Of a stretch of DNA of 64,000 bases, positions 48,961-57,536 are shown in pieces (the stretch's first letter is position 1; each line of letters opens with the position of its first letter). Origin of the DNA: Amycolatopsis acididurans. Lineage in GTDB: Bacteria; Actinomycetota; Actinomycetes; Mycobacteriales; Pseudonocardiaceae. The notes under the pieces were generated by a model that was given only the letters and a program-made list of their open reading frames with translations, did not search any database and was not told the DNA's origin. The stretch lies in the NCBI RefSeq assembly GCF_012328925.1, contig NZ_JAAXLS010000002.1:248001-312000 (forward strand), read 5' to 3'. The position numbers and the translations under genes were made by a program.

Positions 48961-50400
48961 TCAGGCCTCCTGGGTCTCGGCCGGGGCGCGGTTCGGGAGC
49001 CGGACCGCGACCACGATCGTCACCAGTGCCAGCGCCGTCGCGACGACGAAGGCCAGCTTCATACCGCCGATCTGCGCGGGCACCGCGGCGACGCCCTGGG
49101 CCGCGAGGTGGGTGGCGCGCGAGGACATCACGGTCACCACGAGTGCGGTGCCGAACGCCGCCGCGACCTGCTGCAGGGTGCCCAGCATCGAGCTGCCGTG
49201 CGAGTACAGATGCGGCGGCAGCGCGCCCATGCCGAGCGTGAACACCGGGGTGAACGTCGTGGCCAGGCTCAGCATCAGCAGCACGTGCAGCCCGAGCACC
49301 TCCCAGTACGGCATGGTCGCCGACACCTGGGTGAACCCGGCCAGCGCGAGCACGGTGCCGATCGAACCGGGCAGCACGAGCGGCCTGCTGCCGAAGCGGT
49401 CGAACACCTTGCCCACCGTCGGCCCGAGCAGACCCATCGCCAGGCCGCCCGGCATCACCAGCAGACCGGTCTGCAGCGGGCTGAGCCCGCGCAGGTTCTG
49501 CAGGTACAGCGGCAGCAGGATCATCGAACCGAGCATCGCGAGGAACCCGACGGCCATCAGCACGAGCGAGAGCGTGTACGTCCGGTGCAGGAAGGTGCGC
49601 AGGTCCAGCAGCGGCGCCCCGCCGCGCTGCAGCTTGAGCTGGCGGAGCACGAACACCGCGATCGCCAGCGCGCCGGCGACGACGATGCCGATGCCGACCG
49701 CGACCGATCCGCCGGTCTCGCCGAACAGGCTCAGCCCGTACACCAGCCCGCCGAAACCGAGCGTCGCGACGACCACGCTGGGCCAGTCGATCGAACTGAC
49801 CGCGGGTTCACCGACGTTGTCCACCCGGCGCAGCCCGAACACGGTCACCACGGCCGCGATCGGCAGCACGACCAGGAACAACAGCCGCCACGAACCGAAC
49901 TGCAGGATCAGGCCGGACACCGTCGGCCCGAGCGCGGGCGCCACCGACATCGCGAGCGTGACGTTGCCCATCACGCGTCCCCGGTCCTGTTCCGGCACCA
50001 CCGTCATCAGGGTGGTCATGAGCAGCGGCATCATCACCGCGGTACCGACGGCCTGCACGATCCGGCCGAGCAACAGCACCTCGAACACCGGCGCCGCGGC
50101 CGCGACGACGGTGCCCGTCAGGAACACGCCCATCGCGATGCCGAAGGCCCGCCGGGTGCTGACCCGCTGCAGGAACCAGCCGGTCACCGGGATCACCGCT
50201 GCCATCGTGAGCATGAACGCCGTGGACACCCACTGCGCGGACTGCTCGGTGATGCGCAGCGACTCCATCAGCCGCGGAATCGCGTTGATCATGATGGTCT
50301 CGTTGAGGATGACCACGAAGGTGGCCAGGACGAGCAAGCGCACCACCATCGGGGTGCGGCCGGCTCGCGCGGCCGGTCGTACTCGCATCGCTGTGGACAT
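48961..50400 (-). CDS. DHA2-family (EmrB/QacA-like) MFS efflux transporter
   Basis: This 479-residue membrane protein has about 14 predicted helices. VVILNETIMINAIPRLMESL carries the motif-D1-like opening, LLLGRIVQAVGTAVMMPLLM is typical, and GNVTLAMSVAPALGPTVSGL is antiporter motif C. It should export a drug or toxic metabolite using proton motive force. GAGGTG precedes the ATG. It is followed by an isochorismatase-like gene. No regulator is immediately adjacent. Confidence 0.92.
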   Translation of the reverse strand: MSTAMRVRPAARAGRTPMVVRLLVLATFVVILNETIMINAIPRLMESLRITEQSAQWVSTAFMLTMAAVIPVTGWFLQRVSTRRAFGIAMGVFLTGTVVAAAAPVFEVLLLGRIVQAVGTAVMMPLLMTTLMTVVPEQDRGRVMGNVTLAMSVAPALGPTVSGLILQFGSWRLLFLVVLPIAAVVTVFGLRRVDNVGEPAVSSIDWPSVVVATLGFGGLVYGLSLFGETGGSVAVGIGIVVAGALAIAVFVLRQLKLQRGGAPLLDLRTFLHRTYTLSLVLMAVGFLAMLGSMILLPLYLQNLRGLSPLQTGLLVMPGGLAMGLLGPTVGKVFDRFGSRPLVLPGSIGTVLALAGFTQVSATMPYWEVLGLHVLLMLSLATTFTPVFTLGMGALPPHLYSHGSSMLGTLQQVAAAFGTALVVTVMSSRATHLAAQGVAAVPAQIGGMKLAFVVATALALVTIVVAVRLPNRAPAETQEA

Positions 50401-50540
50401 CGTGGCACCTCATCGCTGTGGGGACGGCCGGGACATCGAACACCCAAACAGACCCGGGCAACCGGCGGAACTCATCGGCCTGCCCGAGTATTCCTGATCG
50501 CTCCCGCGCTCTCATCCGATTTTCGGAGTTCAATGAGGGT

Positions 50541-51332
50541 ATGGCGGCCACCCACCGGCGGGCCGTCGATCTGCGCCGCGACGGCCAGATCGAGTCCGCC
50601 ACCTGGAATCCGACCACGGGCTGCGACCGGGTCAGCCCGGGCTGCGACCACTGCTACGCGCTGACCTTCGCGCGGCGGCTTCAGGCCATGGGCAACCCCG
50701 GCTACCGGCGCGACGGCGACCCGCGCACCAGCGGCCCCGGCTTCGGGCTGACGCTGCATCCGCAGCGTCTGGACACGCCGCTGCGCTGGCGGCGACCGCG
50801 CCTGGTGTTCGTCGACTCGATGAGCGACCTGTTCCATCCCCGGATCCCCGACTCCTTCCTGGCCGAGGTGCTCGACGTGCTGCGGCGCGCCGAGCGGCAC
50901 ACGTTCTTCGTGCTCACGAAACGGCCGCAACGCATGGCCTCCGCGCTCGCCCGGCTTCAGCCCCGGCCGCTTTCCAACGTGTGGTGGGGCACGACGATCG
51001 AAAGCAACGACTACGTCCACCGCGCGGACCGGTTGCGCGCCACTCCCGCCGCGATCCGGTTCCTCTCGCTCCAGCCCCTGCTCGGGCCGCTGCCCGACCT
51101 CGATCTCGCCGGGCTCGACTGGGTCTACGTCGGCGGCGAGTCCGGTCCAGGGCACCGGCCCATGGAGCCCGGCTGGGTCCGCGACATCCGGGACCGCTGC
51201 GTCGCCGCCGGCGTTCCGTTCCTGTTCAAACAGTGGGGCGGGCGCACCCGGAACGCGGGCGGCCGCGTTCTCGACGGCCGTACCTGGGACGAGATGCCAC
51301 CCGCGGGCGCTCCGGGTCGCGGCGGCTGGTGA
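50541..51332 (+). CDS. DUF5131 (phage Gp37/Gp68-like) radical SAM-type protein
   Basis: This 263-residue protein has the conserved WNPTTGCDRVSPGCDHCYA (C28, C35, C38; CX6CX2C), LVFVDSMSDLFHP, FFVLTKRPQRM, VYVGGESGPGHRPM and PFLFKQWGG, diagnostic of DUF5131. The cysteines suggest an Fe-S cluster and radical SAM-like chemistry related to photoproduct lyase. The function is unknown. The family is common in mycobacteriophages and actinobacterial chromosomes. ATG 50541 begins the conserved part; no strong Shine-Dalgarno is seen. Confidence 0.82.
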   Translation: MAATHRRAVDLRRDGQIESATWNPTTGCDRVSPGCDHCYALTFARRLQAMGNPGYRRDGDPRTSGPGFGLTLHPQRLDTPLRWRRPRLVFVDSMSDLFHPRIPDSFLAEVLDVLRRAERHTFFVLTKRPQRMASALARLQPRPLSNVWWGTTIESNDYVHRADRLRATPAAIRFLSLQPLLGPLPDLDLAGLDWVYVGGESGPGHRPMEPGWVRDIRDRCVAAGVPFLFKQWGGRTRNAGGRVLDGRTWDEMPPAGAPGRGGW

Positions 51333-51338
51333 AGCTGT

Positions 51339-52691
51339 TCATCGCCGGGCTGCGCCGCTGGCACCGGCGGCGTCGGCCACCAGCGCGGCCAGATCCGCGA
51401 TCCGGTCGCCCTCGTCGGGCAGCTGGCCCGTCGCGATCCGCACGTGGTGCTTCCGCGGTGGGGTGGCGAAACAGCCGCTGCCCGGCCCGGCGGACACTCC
51501 GCGGCCCGCGAGCGTCACCAGTGTCCGCGTTTCGTCCGGCACCGGTACCCACAACAGCAGCCCGTCGCGGGCACGGACCGCGAACCCCTCCGCGCGCAGC
51601 GCGTCCACGAGCACGCTGCGCCGCCACGCGTAGCGATCCCGCGCCCGCCGCACCACCGACTCGGTCTGCGGGTCCGCGATGAGGAAAGCCTGCGCGTCCT
51701 GCAGCACCCGGCTGGTCCACGCCGCTTCGAGACCGTGCAGATACCGCACGCGCTCCACGAGCCGCGCCGCACCCGCCACGACGCAACTGCGGAGTTCGGG
51801 ACCGTAGGCGGTGCAGTACGACCGGATCAGCAGCGCCCGTCCCGGCAGGTGCACGCCGACGCTGGCCGGTGGGCGCGCCGCGAGCGGCCCGAGCGCGTCG
51901 ATTTCCAGCACCGCCGTGTCCGGATAGGACGCGAGCACCTCGGCGAGCCGGGCGACCCGCCCTGCTGACCCGGAGTGTCCACACGGGACTGCCGCGAATG
52001 GCTGGTACACGAATGCCACCGGCTGCCGGCCGAGCGCCGCGGCGAGGGCTTCCGGCCGTGGGCCTTCGTCGTCGCAAGGCACCGGCACGACCCGGACGCG
52101 CGCGTTCCGCAAAGTGTCCAGAAGAACCGGCGACGTGGGTTCCTCGATCGCCACCACGTCGCCGGGTCGCGCCACCGCCTGACAGCCCAGCACCGCGCCC
52201 TGGCGCCCGCCCGCGACGACCGTCCACGCCTCGGGCTCGAACGGCCAGGTCGGCCGCACCGCGGCGCGCAGTCGCGGCGTGATGGAGCCCCTGCCGCTTC
52301 CGCCTTGTGCCGCGGCCATCGCCTCGGCCAGGGGTGGGAGCAACACCGGATCCGGCAGGCCCTGTTCCAGGTCGATGTCCGACCACGCGGGGAAACCCCT
52401 GCGCGGCCCGGTGTCCGGTGGTGGCGCGAGCACGATCGTGCCGCGGCGGCCTTGCGTCCCGACCAGCGCTTCGGCGCGTAGGGCCGACCACGCCTCGGCC
52501 ACCGTGGTGGCGCTGACCGACAGGCCCGCGGCCAGTTCACGCACCGAGGGCAGCCTGCTGCCCGGCCGCACCTCCCCGTCCCGGATGAGGTCGGCGAGCG
52601 TCAGCGCGATGCCGCGTGCGCTGCGCTCGCCGATCCGGCCCGCGAGCCACAGTGTGGTGACCCGCGCGACGGGCTCGTGCGTCATGGTCAT
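51339..52691 (-). CDS. MocR-type regulator (GntR-aminotransferase fusion) lacking the PLP lysine
   Basis: This 450-residue protein has an N-terminal GntR winged helix (GEVRPGSRLPSVRELAAGLS and VSATTVAEAWSALRAEALVG) and a fold-type I aminotransferase-like domain. Where the PLP lysine is expected (SYSKxHGPDLR in relatives) it reads SYCTAYGPELR, with Thr at residue 294. The usual NPTG motif is VPCG. PLP cannot form the normal Schiff base, so it may sense another ligand or be PLP-free. TAGTGT (minus strand, 52699-52704) lies 7 bases before ATG 52691, which fits a leaderless start. Confidence 0.85.
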   Translation of the reverse strand: MTMTHEPVARVTTLWLAGRIGERSARGIALTLADLIRDGEVRPGSRLPSVRELAAGLSVSATTVAEAWSALRAEALVGTQGRRGTIVLAPPPDTGPRRGFPAWSDIDLEQGLPDPVLLPPLAEAMAAAQGGSGRGSITPRLRAAVRPTWPFEPEAWTVVAGGRQGAVLGCQAVARPGDVVAIEEPTSPVLLDTLRNARVRVVPVPCDDEGPRPEALAAALGRQPVAFVYQPFAAVPCGHSGSAGRVARLAEVLASYPDTAVLEIDALGPLAARPPASVGVHLPGRALLIRSYCTAYGPELRSCVVAGAARLVERVRYLHGLEAAWTSRVLQDAQAFLIADPQTESVVRRARDRYAWRRSVLVDALRAEGFAVRARDGLLLWVPVPDETRTLVTLAGRGVSAGPGSGCFATPPRKHHVRIATGQLPDEGDRIADLAALVADAAGASGAARR

Positions 52692-52710
52692 GACAAGCAC
52701 ACTATTGGCG

Positions 52711-52764
52711 CCGGGCCTTGCGACAAGATCGTCTCAGATGCTGGTCGTGCCGGGCTTTGCTACA
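52711..52764. promoter_or_regulatory. direct repeats upstream of the MocR-type gene
   Basis: CCGGGCCTTGCGACA (52711-52725) and CCGGGCTTTGCTACA (52750-52764) agree at 13 of 15 positions and begin 39 bases apart, on one face of the helix after nearly four turns. They lie just upstream of the regulator's -10 box. Direct-repeat operators of this type are known for PdxR/MocR proteins. Confidence 0.6.
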
Positions 52765-52882
52765 CCGGCACGGGCTCACCCACGGGGGACGTGGCCTCAT
52801 TTTCTTCGCGCGGGCCGGGCTCGGGTTCGTCCTGGGGCTCCTCCGCCGCGGCGGCCAGGGCCTGCAGGTAGTGATGACACAT
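52760..52882 (-). CDS. possible translationally coupled 40-residue protein
   Basis: A 40-codon frame starts MCHHYLQALAAAAEEP and ends in an acidic, proline-rich tail (EPEPGPREENEATSPVGEPV). Its ATG overlaps the TGA of the VOC gene, so ribosomes could reinitiate on it. No family is recognised. It may be real or an accident of composition. Confidence 0.35.
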   Translation of the reverse strand: MCHHYLQALAAAAEEPQDEPEPGPREENEATSPVGEPVPV

Positions 52883-53508
52883 CAGCGCAGCCCTGCCCGG
52901 GAGGTGGCTTCCCAGGCGAACCCGTCGGGGTCGGTGAACGACCCGGCAGCCCCGCCGACGGCGATCCGGTGGGATCCGCTGCCCTCGGGTGGCACGCCGG
53001 CGTCCTTGGCGAGGGCGCGGCGACGGTACAGGCCCAGCTTGACCGGGCCGGAGCCTGCCTCGAACTCGGCGTACATGCGGCCGAAGCTCTTCGCGACCGT
53101 GAGGCCGTGGTCGACGTAGAACCGCTTGCTGGCGCTCACATCGGCCACGCCCAGCAGGAGCACGATCGCGTCGAAGTCGCGCGTGGCAGGGCCGGTGTTC
53201 TTCTTGGACGAGGTCGCGACCTTCCAGATCGTCCCGTCCGGCGCCTGGACGACTCCGCCGTAGCCCCACAGGGATTTCGTGGCGGGCTTGAGCGTGCTCG
53301 CCCCGGCGTCGAGGGCGGCACCGATCAGCGCGTCGGCGTTGGCGGGCTGGGAGACGATCAGGGACAGGGTGAAGTCGCGGAACCCGGTGCTCGGTTCCTG
53401 CGCGGCGCGCAGCCGCAGCCGGGTGTCCAGCCCGAAGGCGGTGGCGTAGAAGCGTTCGGCGGCCGCGGGATCGGCCACTTCCAGGGTGATGGTGTCGATT
53501 GAAGTCAT
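52882..53508 (-). CDS. VOC (glyoxalase/dioxygenase fold) family protein
   Basis: This 208-residue protein has two vicinal-oxygen-chelate modules. The first runs from IDTITLEVADPAAAERFYATAF to GGVVQAPDGTIWKVAT. The second runs from FDAIVLLLGVADVSASKRFY to HRIAVGGAAGSFTDPDGFAWEAT. The metal residues expected in glyoxalase I are not obvious, so a binding rather than catalytic role is possible. TAGCGT (minus strand, 53516-53521) lies 7 bases before the ATG, suggesting a leaderless transcript separate from the fadE operon upstream. Confidence 0.85.
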   Translation of the reverse strand: MTSIDTITLEVADPAAAERFYATAFGLDTRLRLRAAQEPSTGFRDFTLSLIVSQPANADALIGAALDAGASTLKPATKSLWGYGGVVQAPDGTIWKVATSSKKNTGPATRDFDAIVLLLGVADVSASKRFYVDHGLTVAKSFGRMYAEFEAGSGPVKLGLYRRRALAKDAGVPPEGSGSHRIAVGGAAGSFTDPDGFAWEATSRAGLR

Positions 53509-53567
53509 ACCGGAAACGCTAGGCGCGACCCGGTGACCAGCGCTTCTCGATTCCTGACCGGTCCGGC

Positions 53568-54623
53568 TCAGCCCAGGTACGCCGCCGCCGGGCCGAACAG
53601 CTGGGCCGTGCCGTGGGCGCGCTTGAAGTACAGGTGCGCGTCGTGTTCCCAGGTGATCGCGATGCCGCCGTGGAGCTGGATCATCTCGGCGGCGGCGTGC
53701 TCCAGCGCCTCGGTGCACACGACCCGGGCGGTGGCGGCGTCGTCGGGGAGGCTGGGCGCGTCGCCCAGTGCCGCGACGATCGCCGCGTACAGCGCGGACC
53801 GGGCGGACTCGACGTGCACGAACACGTCGGCCATCCGGTGTTTGAGGGCCTGGAAACTGCCGATCGGCCGCCCGAACTGGTGCCGCTGCTTGGTGTAGTC
53901 GACGGTCAGCTCCAGCGCACGCGACGCCGCGCCGTACTGTTCGGCCGCCAGCGCGATCACCGCCACATCCCGGACACGCGCGAGTGGGAACCCGCCTTTG
54001 TCGAGCCGGGTCGCCGGCGCGCCGGCGCATTCGACGACGCCGAAGCGGCGGGTGGGATCCATGGCGGGTGCGAGCGAGCGGTGGGCGCCGGTCACCTCGT
54101 ACAGCCCGATGCCGTCGGACGTTCCGGCCAGTGCCAGCACCACGTCGGCGTTGCCGGCGTCGAGCACATAGTGCGCGATACCGTCCACTGTGGAATTCGA
54201 GGCGGTGAAGGCCACGTGCGCGGGCGACCAGCGGCCGTCCGCACCCGTCCACGCCAGGGTGGCGATGCTGGTACCGGCCGCGATGCCGGGCAGCAGCCGC
54301 GCGCAGGCCTCGTCGTTTCCGGTGGCCAGCAACGCCTGCGCGGCCAGCACCGCCGAACCGAGCATCGGGGCCGGGGTCAGCGTGCGGCCCAGTTCCTCCT
54401 GCACCACGCAGAGTTCCGCGAGGCTCGCCCCCACTCCCCCGTACTCGTCGGGGACGGCGAGCGCGGCGACGCCGATCTGCTCGCACAGCGTGGACCAGAG
54501 TTTGTCGTCGTAGCCCAGCGGTGACTCCATCGCCGCTCGGACATCGGAGCGTTTGGCCAGCAGCGCGCGCACGGACTCGCGCAGCGCGCGCGCTTCCTCG
54601 GTCTCGGTCGGGTCGACGTTCAC
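53568..54623 (-). CDS. fadE33: acyl-CoA dehydrogenase, FadE33-like
   Basis: This 351-residue acyl-CoA dehydrogenase has AVPDEYGGVGASLAELCVVQ, HQFGRPIGSFQALKHRMADV and EMIQLHGGIAITWEHDAHLY. The usual catalytic Glu region is reduced, as in half-enzyme subunits of alpha2beta2 dehydrogenases. It is the last of three fadE genes after fadD3. In mycobacteria FadE31-33 act late in HIP (steroid C/D ring) degradation. GTG 54623 overlaps the preceding stop (GTGA). The symbol rests on gene order. Confidence 0.78.
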   Translation of the reverse strand: MNVDPTETEEARALRESVRALLAKRSDVRAAMESPLGYDDKLWSTLCEQIGVAALAVPDEYGGVGASLAELCVVQEELGRTLTPAPMLGSAVLAAQALLATGNDEACARLLPGIAAGTSIATLAWTGADGRWSPAHVAFTASNSTVDGIAHYVLDAGNADVVLALAGTSDGIGLYEVTGAHRSLAPAMDPTRRFGVVECAGAPATRLDKGGFPLARVRDVAVIALAAEQYGAASRALELTVDYTKQRHQFGRPIGSFQALKHRMADVFVHVESARSALYAAIVAALGDAPSLPDDAATARVVCTEALEHAAAEMIQLHGGIAITWEHDAHLYFKRAHGTAQLFGPAAAYLG

Positions 54624-55576
54624 CGTGCCTCCACAAGACAACCGAGCACGCGATCGCGGTGGAACGCCGCGGTGCCCCACGCGCCGAGCAATGCCCGGAC
54701 CTTGGTCAGCCGCAGCCCGAGGTCGTGTTCGGCGGTGTAGCCGATCGCGCCGTGCACCTGCAACGCGGTGCGGGCCGCCAGGTACGCGGCGTCGCCCGCC
54801 TTGACCTTCGCCGCCGAGGCGTCCCGTGCGAGAGTGGGACTACCGTCCTGCGCGGCGACCGCGGCGCCGTGCACGAGGGGCCGCGCGAGTTCGAGGTGGG
54901 TGACCACATCGGCGAGCAGATGCTTGATCGCCTGGTACTGCCCGATCGGTTTGCCGTACTGCTGCCGTTGCGTCGCATACGTGGTCGCCGTGTCCAGCAG
55001 CCACTGGCCGGCGCCGAGCAGTTGCGCCGCCACGGCCAGCACGCCCAGGTCGAAGGCTTTCGCCCCGTCGCCGGGAACCTGGGCGTGGCTACCGTCCACA
55101 TGGAACAGCCGTCGCGCCGGATCGATCGAGGACACCCGCTTCAGCTTCGGGTTGCGCACCTCGTGAACGCCGCCGTCTCGCAGCGCCAGGCACAGGTACG
55201 CGACATCGGCGTCCAGCGCCAGCGGGGTGAGCACGGTCGCGAGGATCTCCCCGCTCGCCAGCCGCGCGGGCCATTCGCCGGACACGGCCGTGGGTGCCAC
55301 GACCGCGGTCTCCACGATCGGGCCGGGCACCGCGTGGTAGCCGAGCGTCTCGAACGCCACGACCATGTCCACACAGGACGCTTCGAGTCCACCGTCGGCC
55401 TCGGACACCAGCAGGGCCGGTACCCCGAGATCGGCCAGGCCTCGCCACAGTTTCAGGCCGGCCTCGTGTCGTCCCTGCGCCCACGCCCTGGCGACACCGG
55501 CCGTGTCGGCGCCGCCGAGCAGATCGTGCAGGCTCTCGGAGAACTGCTGTTGTTCCCGCGATACCGCGAATTTCAC
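54620..55576 (-). CDS. fadE32: acyl-CoA dehydrogenase, FadE32-like
   Basis: This 318-residue protein is shorter than a full acyl-CoA dehydrogenase, as mycobacterial FadE32 is. MKFAVSREQQQFSESLHDLL opens it, then QYGKPIGQYQAIKHLLADVV and TALQVHGAIGYTAEHDLGLR. Short FadE proteins of this branch form heteromers, so pairing with FadE31 or FadE33 is likely. It starts with GTG overlapping the fadE31 stop and continues into fadE33. Confidence 0.8.
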   Translation of the reverse strand: MKFAVSREQQQFSESLHDLLGGADTAGVARAWAQGRHEAGLKLWRGLADLGVPALLVSEADGGLEASCVDMVVAFETLGYHAVPGPIVETAVVAPTAVSGEWPARLASGEILATVLTPLALDADVAYLCLALRDGGVHEVRNPKLKRVSSIDPARRLFHVDGSHAQVPGDGAKAFDLGVLAVAAQLLGAGQWLLDTATTYATQRQQYGKPIGQYQAIKHLLADVVTHLELARPLVHGAAVAAQDGSPTLARDASAAKVKAGDAAYLAARTALQVHGAIGYTAEHDLGLRLTKVRALLGAWGTAAFHRDRVLGCLVEAR

Positions 55577-56703
55577 CGGCGTGCCTCCCTGGGGAGTCCG
55601 AGCAGACGTTCCGCGATCGTGTTGCGCTGGATCTGGTCGGTGCCGCCGTAGATCGGCCCGGCCAGTGAGAACAGGTAACCGTCCACCCACGACTGTTCGG
55701 TCTCCCCGTCCGGCCCGAGCAGGTCCAGTGCGGTCTCGTGCAAGGCCACGTCCAGTTGCGACCAGAACAGCTTGTTCACACTCGATTCCGGCCCCAGCTC
55801 CCCGCCGTCCTCGATGCGGCTCAGCGTGCCGAAGGTGTAGAGCTGGTAGGCCCGGGCACCGATCCAGGCGTCGGCGACGCGCTCGCCGACCGACGCGGGA
55901 CCGCCCCGATCGCGCCACAGCCGCACCAGACGTTGCGCGGCGGCCAGGAACCGGCCCGGGCTGCGCAGCGACAGGCCGCGCTCGTTGTTCGCGGTCGTCA
56001 TCGCGACCCGCCAGCCCTGCCCCGGCTCGCCGATCACGTCGGCGTCGGGAACGAAGACGTCGTCGAGGAAGATCTCCGCGAAGCCCGGTTCCCCGTCCAG
56101 CTGCGGGATCGGACGGACCGTGACGCCCTCCGCGCGCAGGTCGAACATGAAGTAGGTCAGGCCGCGGTGCCGCTCCTGGCCGGGATCGCTGCGGAACAGC
56201 CCGAACGCCCGGTCGGCGAACGCCGCCCGCGACGACCACGTCTTCTGCCCCGACAGCAGCCAGCCGCCGTCGGTGCGCACCGCCCGGGACCGCAGCGCCG
56301 CGATGTCGCTGCCCGCCTCCGGTTCGGACCAGGCCTGCGCCCACACCTGCTCGCCGGTCGCCATCGGCGGCAGGATGCGGTCCCGCTGCTCCTGTGTGCC
56401 GTGCGCGAACAGGGTCGGCGCGAGCATGAAGATCCCGTTCTGGCCGACCCGCCCCGGCGCCCCGGCGGCGTAGTACTCCTCCTCGAACAGCACCCATTGC
56501 AACAGCGACGCCTCGCGCCCGTGGTAGGCGCGGGGCCACGACACCACCGACAGCCGCTGTGCGGCGAGCGTGGCCTCCCATTCGCGGTGCGCCGCGAATC
56601 CCTCGGCGGTGTCCATGGACGGCAAGCGCGGCGTGTTCGCCGCGAGCCAGTCCCGGACCTCGTCGCGGAACGCCGCCGATTCGGCGTCGATGTCGAGATC
56701 CAT
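55573..56703 (-). CDS. fadE31: acyl-CoA dehydrogenase, FadE31-like
   Basis: This 376-residue dehydrogenase has VLFEEEYYAAGAPGRVGQNG, AWSEPEAGSDIAALRSRAV, VSGQ-type WLLSGQKTWSSRAAFADRAF, PNSV-free core RGLSLRSPGRFLAAAQ and the C-terminal GGTDQIQRNTIAERLLGLPR. It matches FadE31 in size and place (after fadD3). It would desaturate a CoA ester in HIP breakdown, probably with FadE32/33. Its ATG overlaps the enoyl-CoA hydratase stop. Confidence 0.84.
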   Translation of the reverse strand: MDLDIDAESAAFRDEVRDWLAANTPRLPSMDTAEGFAAHREWEATLAAQRLSVVSWPRAYHGREASLLQWVLFEEEYYAAGAPGRVGQNGIFMLAPTLFAHGTQEQRDRILPPMATGEQVWAQAWSEPEAGSDIAALRSRAVRTDGGWLLSGQKTWSSRAAFADRAFGLFRSDPGQERHRGLTYFMFDLRAEGVTVRPIPQLDGEPGFAEIFLDDVFVPDADVIGEPGQGWRVAMTTANNERGLSLRSPGRFLAAAQRLVRLWRDRGGPASVGERVADAWIGARAYQLYTFGTLSRIEDGGELGPESSVNKLFWSQLDVALHETALDLLGPDGETEQSWVDGYLFSLAGPIYGGTDQIQRNTIAERLLGLPREARR

Positions 56704-57536
56704 CAGCGGGCACCGTCCCGCATCGACCGCGCGGACTGGCCACCGAGCGAATCGGTCGAGGTCTCGGCGTTGTGGGCGTGCGCGAAATGATGCAGCCCGA
56801 ACACGGAGTCCATCCCGGACCGCATGCCCATCAGGTCCTCGGCCTGGTTGACCGCCTTTTTGGCCAGCGCGAGCCCGAACTGCGGCATCGCGGCGATCCG
56901 CTCCGCGAGCTCCATTGTGGAGTTCTCCAGTTCCGCGCGCGGCACGATCCGCGAGATCATGCCCCATTCCTTCGCCTGCTGGACGCTGAACCGGTCCCCG
57001 GTGAACAGCACCTCCTTGGCCGCACGCGGTCCGAGCACCCACGGATGCGCGAAGTACTCCACACCGGGGATTCCCATGCGCACCACGGGATCGGCGAAGA
57101 ACGCGTCGTCGGAGGCGACGATCAGATCGCAGATCCAGGCCAGCATCAGCCCGCCCGCGATGCACGCGCCCTGCACACTGGCGATCATCGGTTTGGGAAT
57201 CTCACGCCACCGGCGGCACATCCCCAAGTACACCTCGGACTCGCGGGCGAAGCGCTGATCGCCGCCTTCGCGGGTGGTGTGATCCCACCACATCACCGCG
57301 CGCCGGTCGAAGGTCTTGTCCACATCCCGTCCGGGCGTGCCGATGTCGTGCCCCGCCGAGAAATGCTTGCCCTCTCCGGCGAGCACGATCACCTTGACCT
57401 CGGCGTCGTCGACCGCGCGCGAGAAGGCGTCGTCGAGTGCGTAGGTCATCGCCGAGTTCTGCGCGTTGCGGTAGTCGGGCCGGTTCATGGTCACCACCGC
57501 GACCGGACCCCGCCGCTCGTAACGCACAACAGTCAT
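56703..57536 (-). CDS. enoyl-CoA hydratase in the fadD3 operon
   Basis: This 277-residue crotonase has MNRPDYRNAQNSAMTYALDD, VIVLAGEGKHFSAGHDIGTP (oxyanion hole) and SVQGACIAGGLMLAWICDLI, then FADPVVRMGIPGVEYFAHPW. An insert with RRAVMWWDHTTREGGDQRF is longer than in FadB-like enzymes. It lies between fadD3 and fadE31, a position with no hydratase in M. tuberculosis as I recall, so this is a lineage addition. It overlaps both neighbours by 4 or fewer bases. Confidence 0.88.
   Translation of the reverse strand: MTVVRYERRGPVAVVTMNRPDYRNAQNSAMTYALDDAFSRAVDDAEVKVIVLAGEGKHFSAGHDIGTPGRDVDKTFDRRAVMWWDHTTREGGDQRFARESEVYLGMCRRWREIPKPMIASVQGACIAGGLMLAWICDLIVASDDAFFADPVVRMGIPGVEYFAHPWVLGPRAAKEVLFTGDRFSVQQAKEWGMISRIVPRAELENSTMELAERIAAMPQFGLALAKKAVNQAEDLMGMRSGMDSVFGLHHFAHAHNAETSTDSLGGQSARSMRDGAR

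Noticed and set aside
50541..51332. Prophage, because the DUF5131 family is named after phage Gp37/Gp68
   Set aside because: No other phage gene, integrase or attachment site is nearby, and the family is common on actinobacterial chromosomes.
52711..52731. Second RAE-like sequence (CTTGCGACAAG) before the MocR-type gene
   Set aside because: The 11-base core differs by one base from the RAE core, but the flanking GGGG and CCCC arms are missing. It is better explained as part of the direct repeat.
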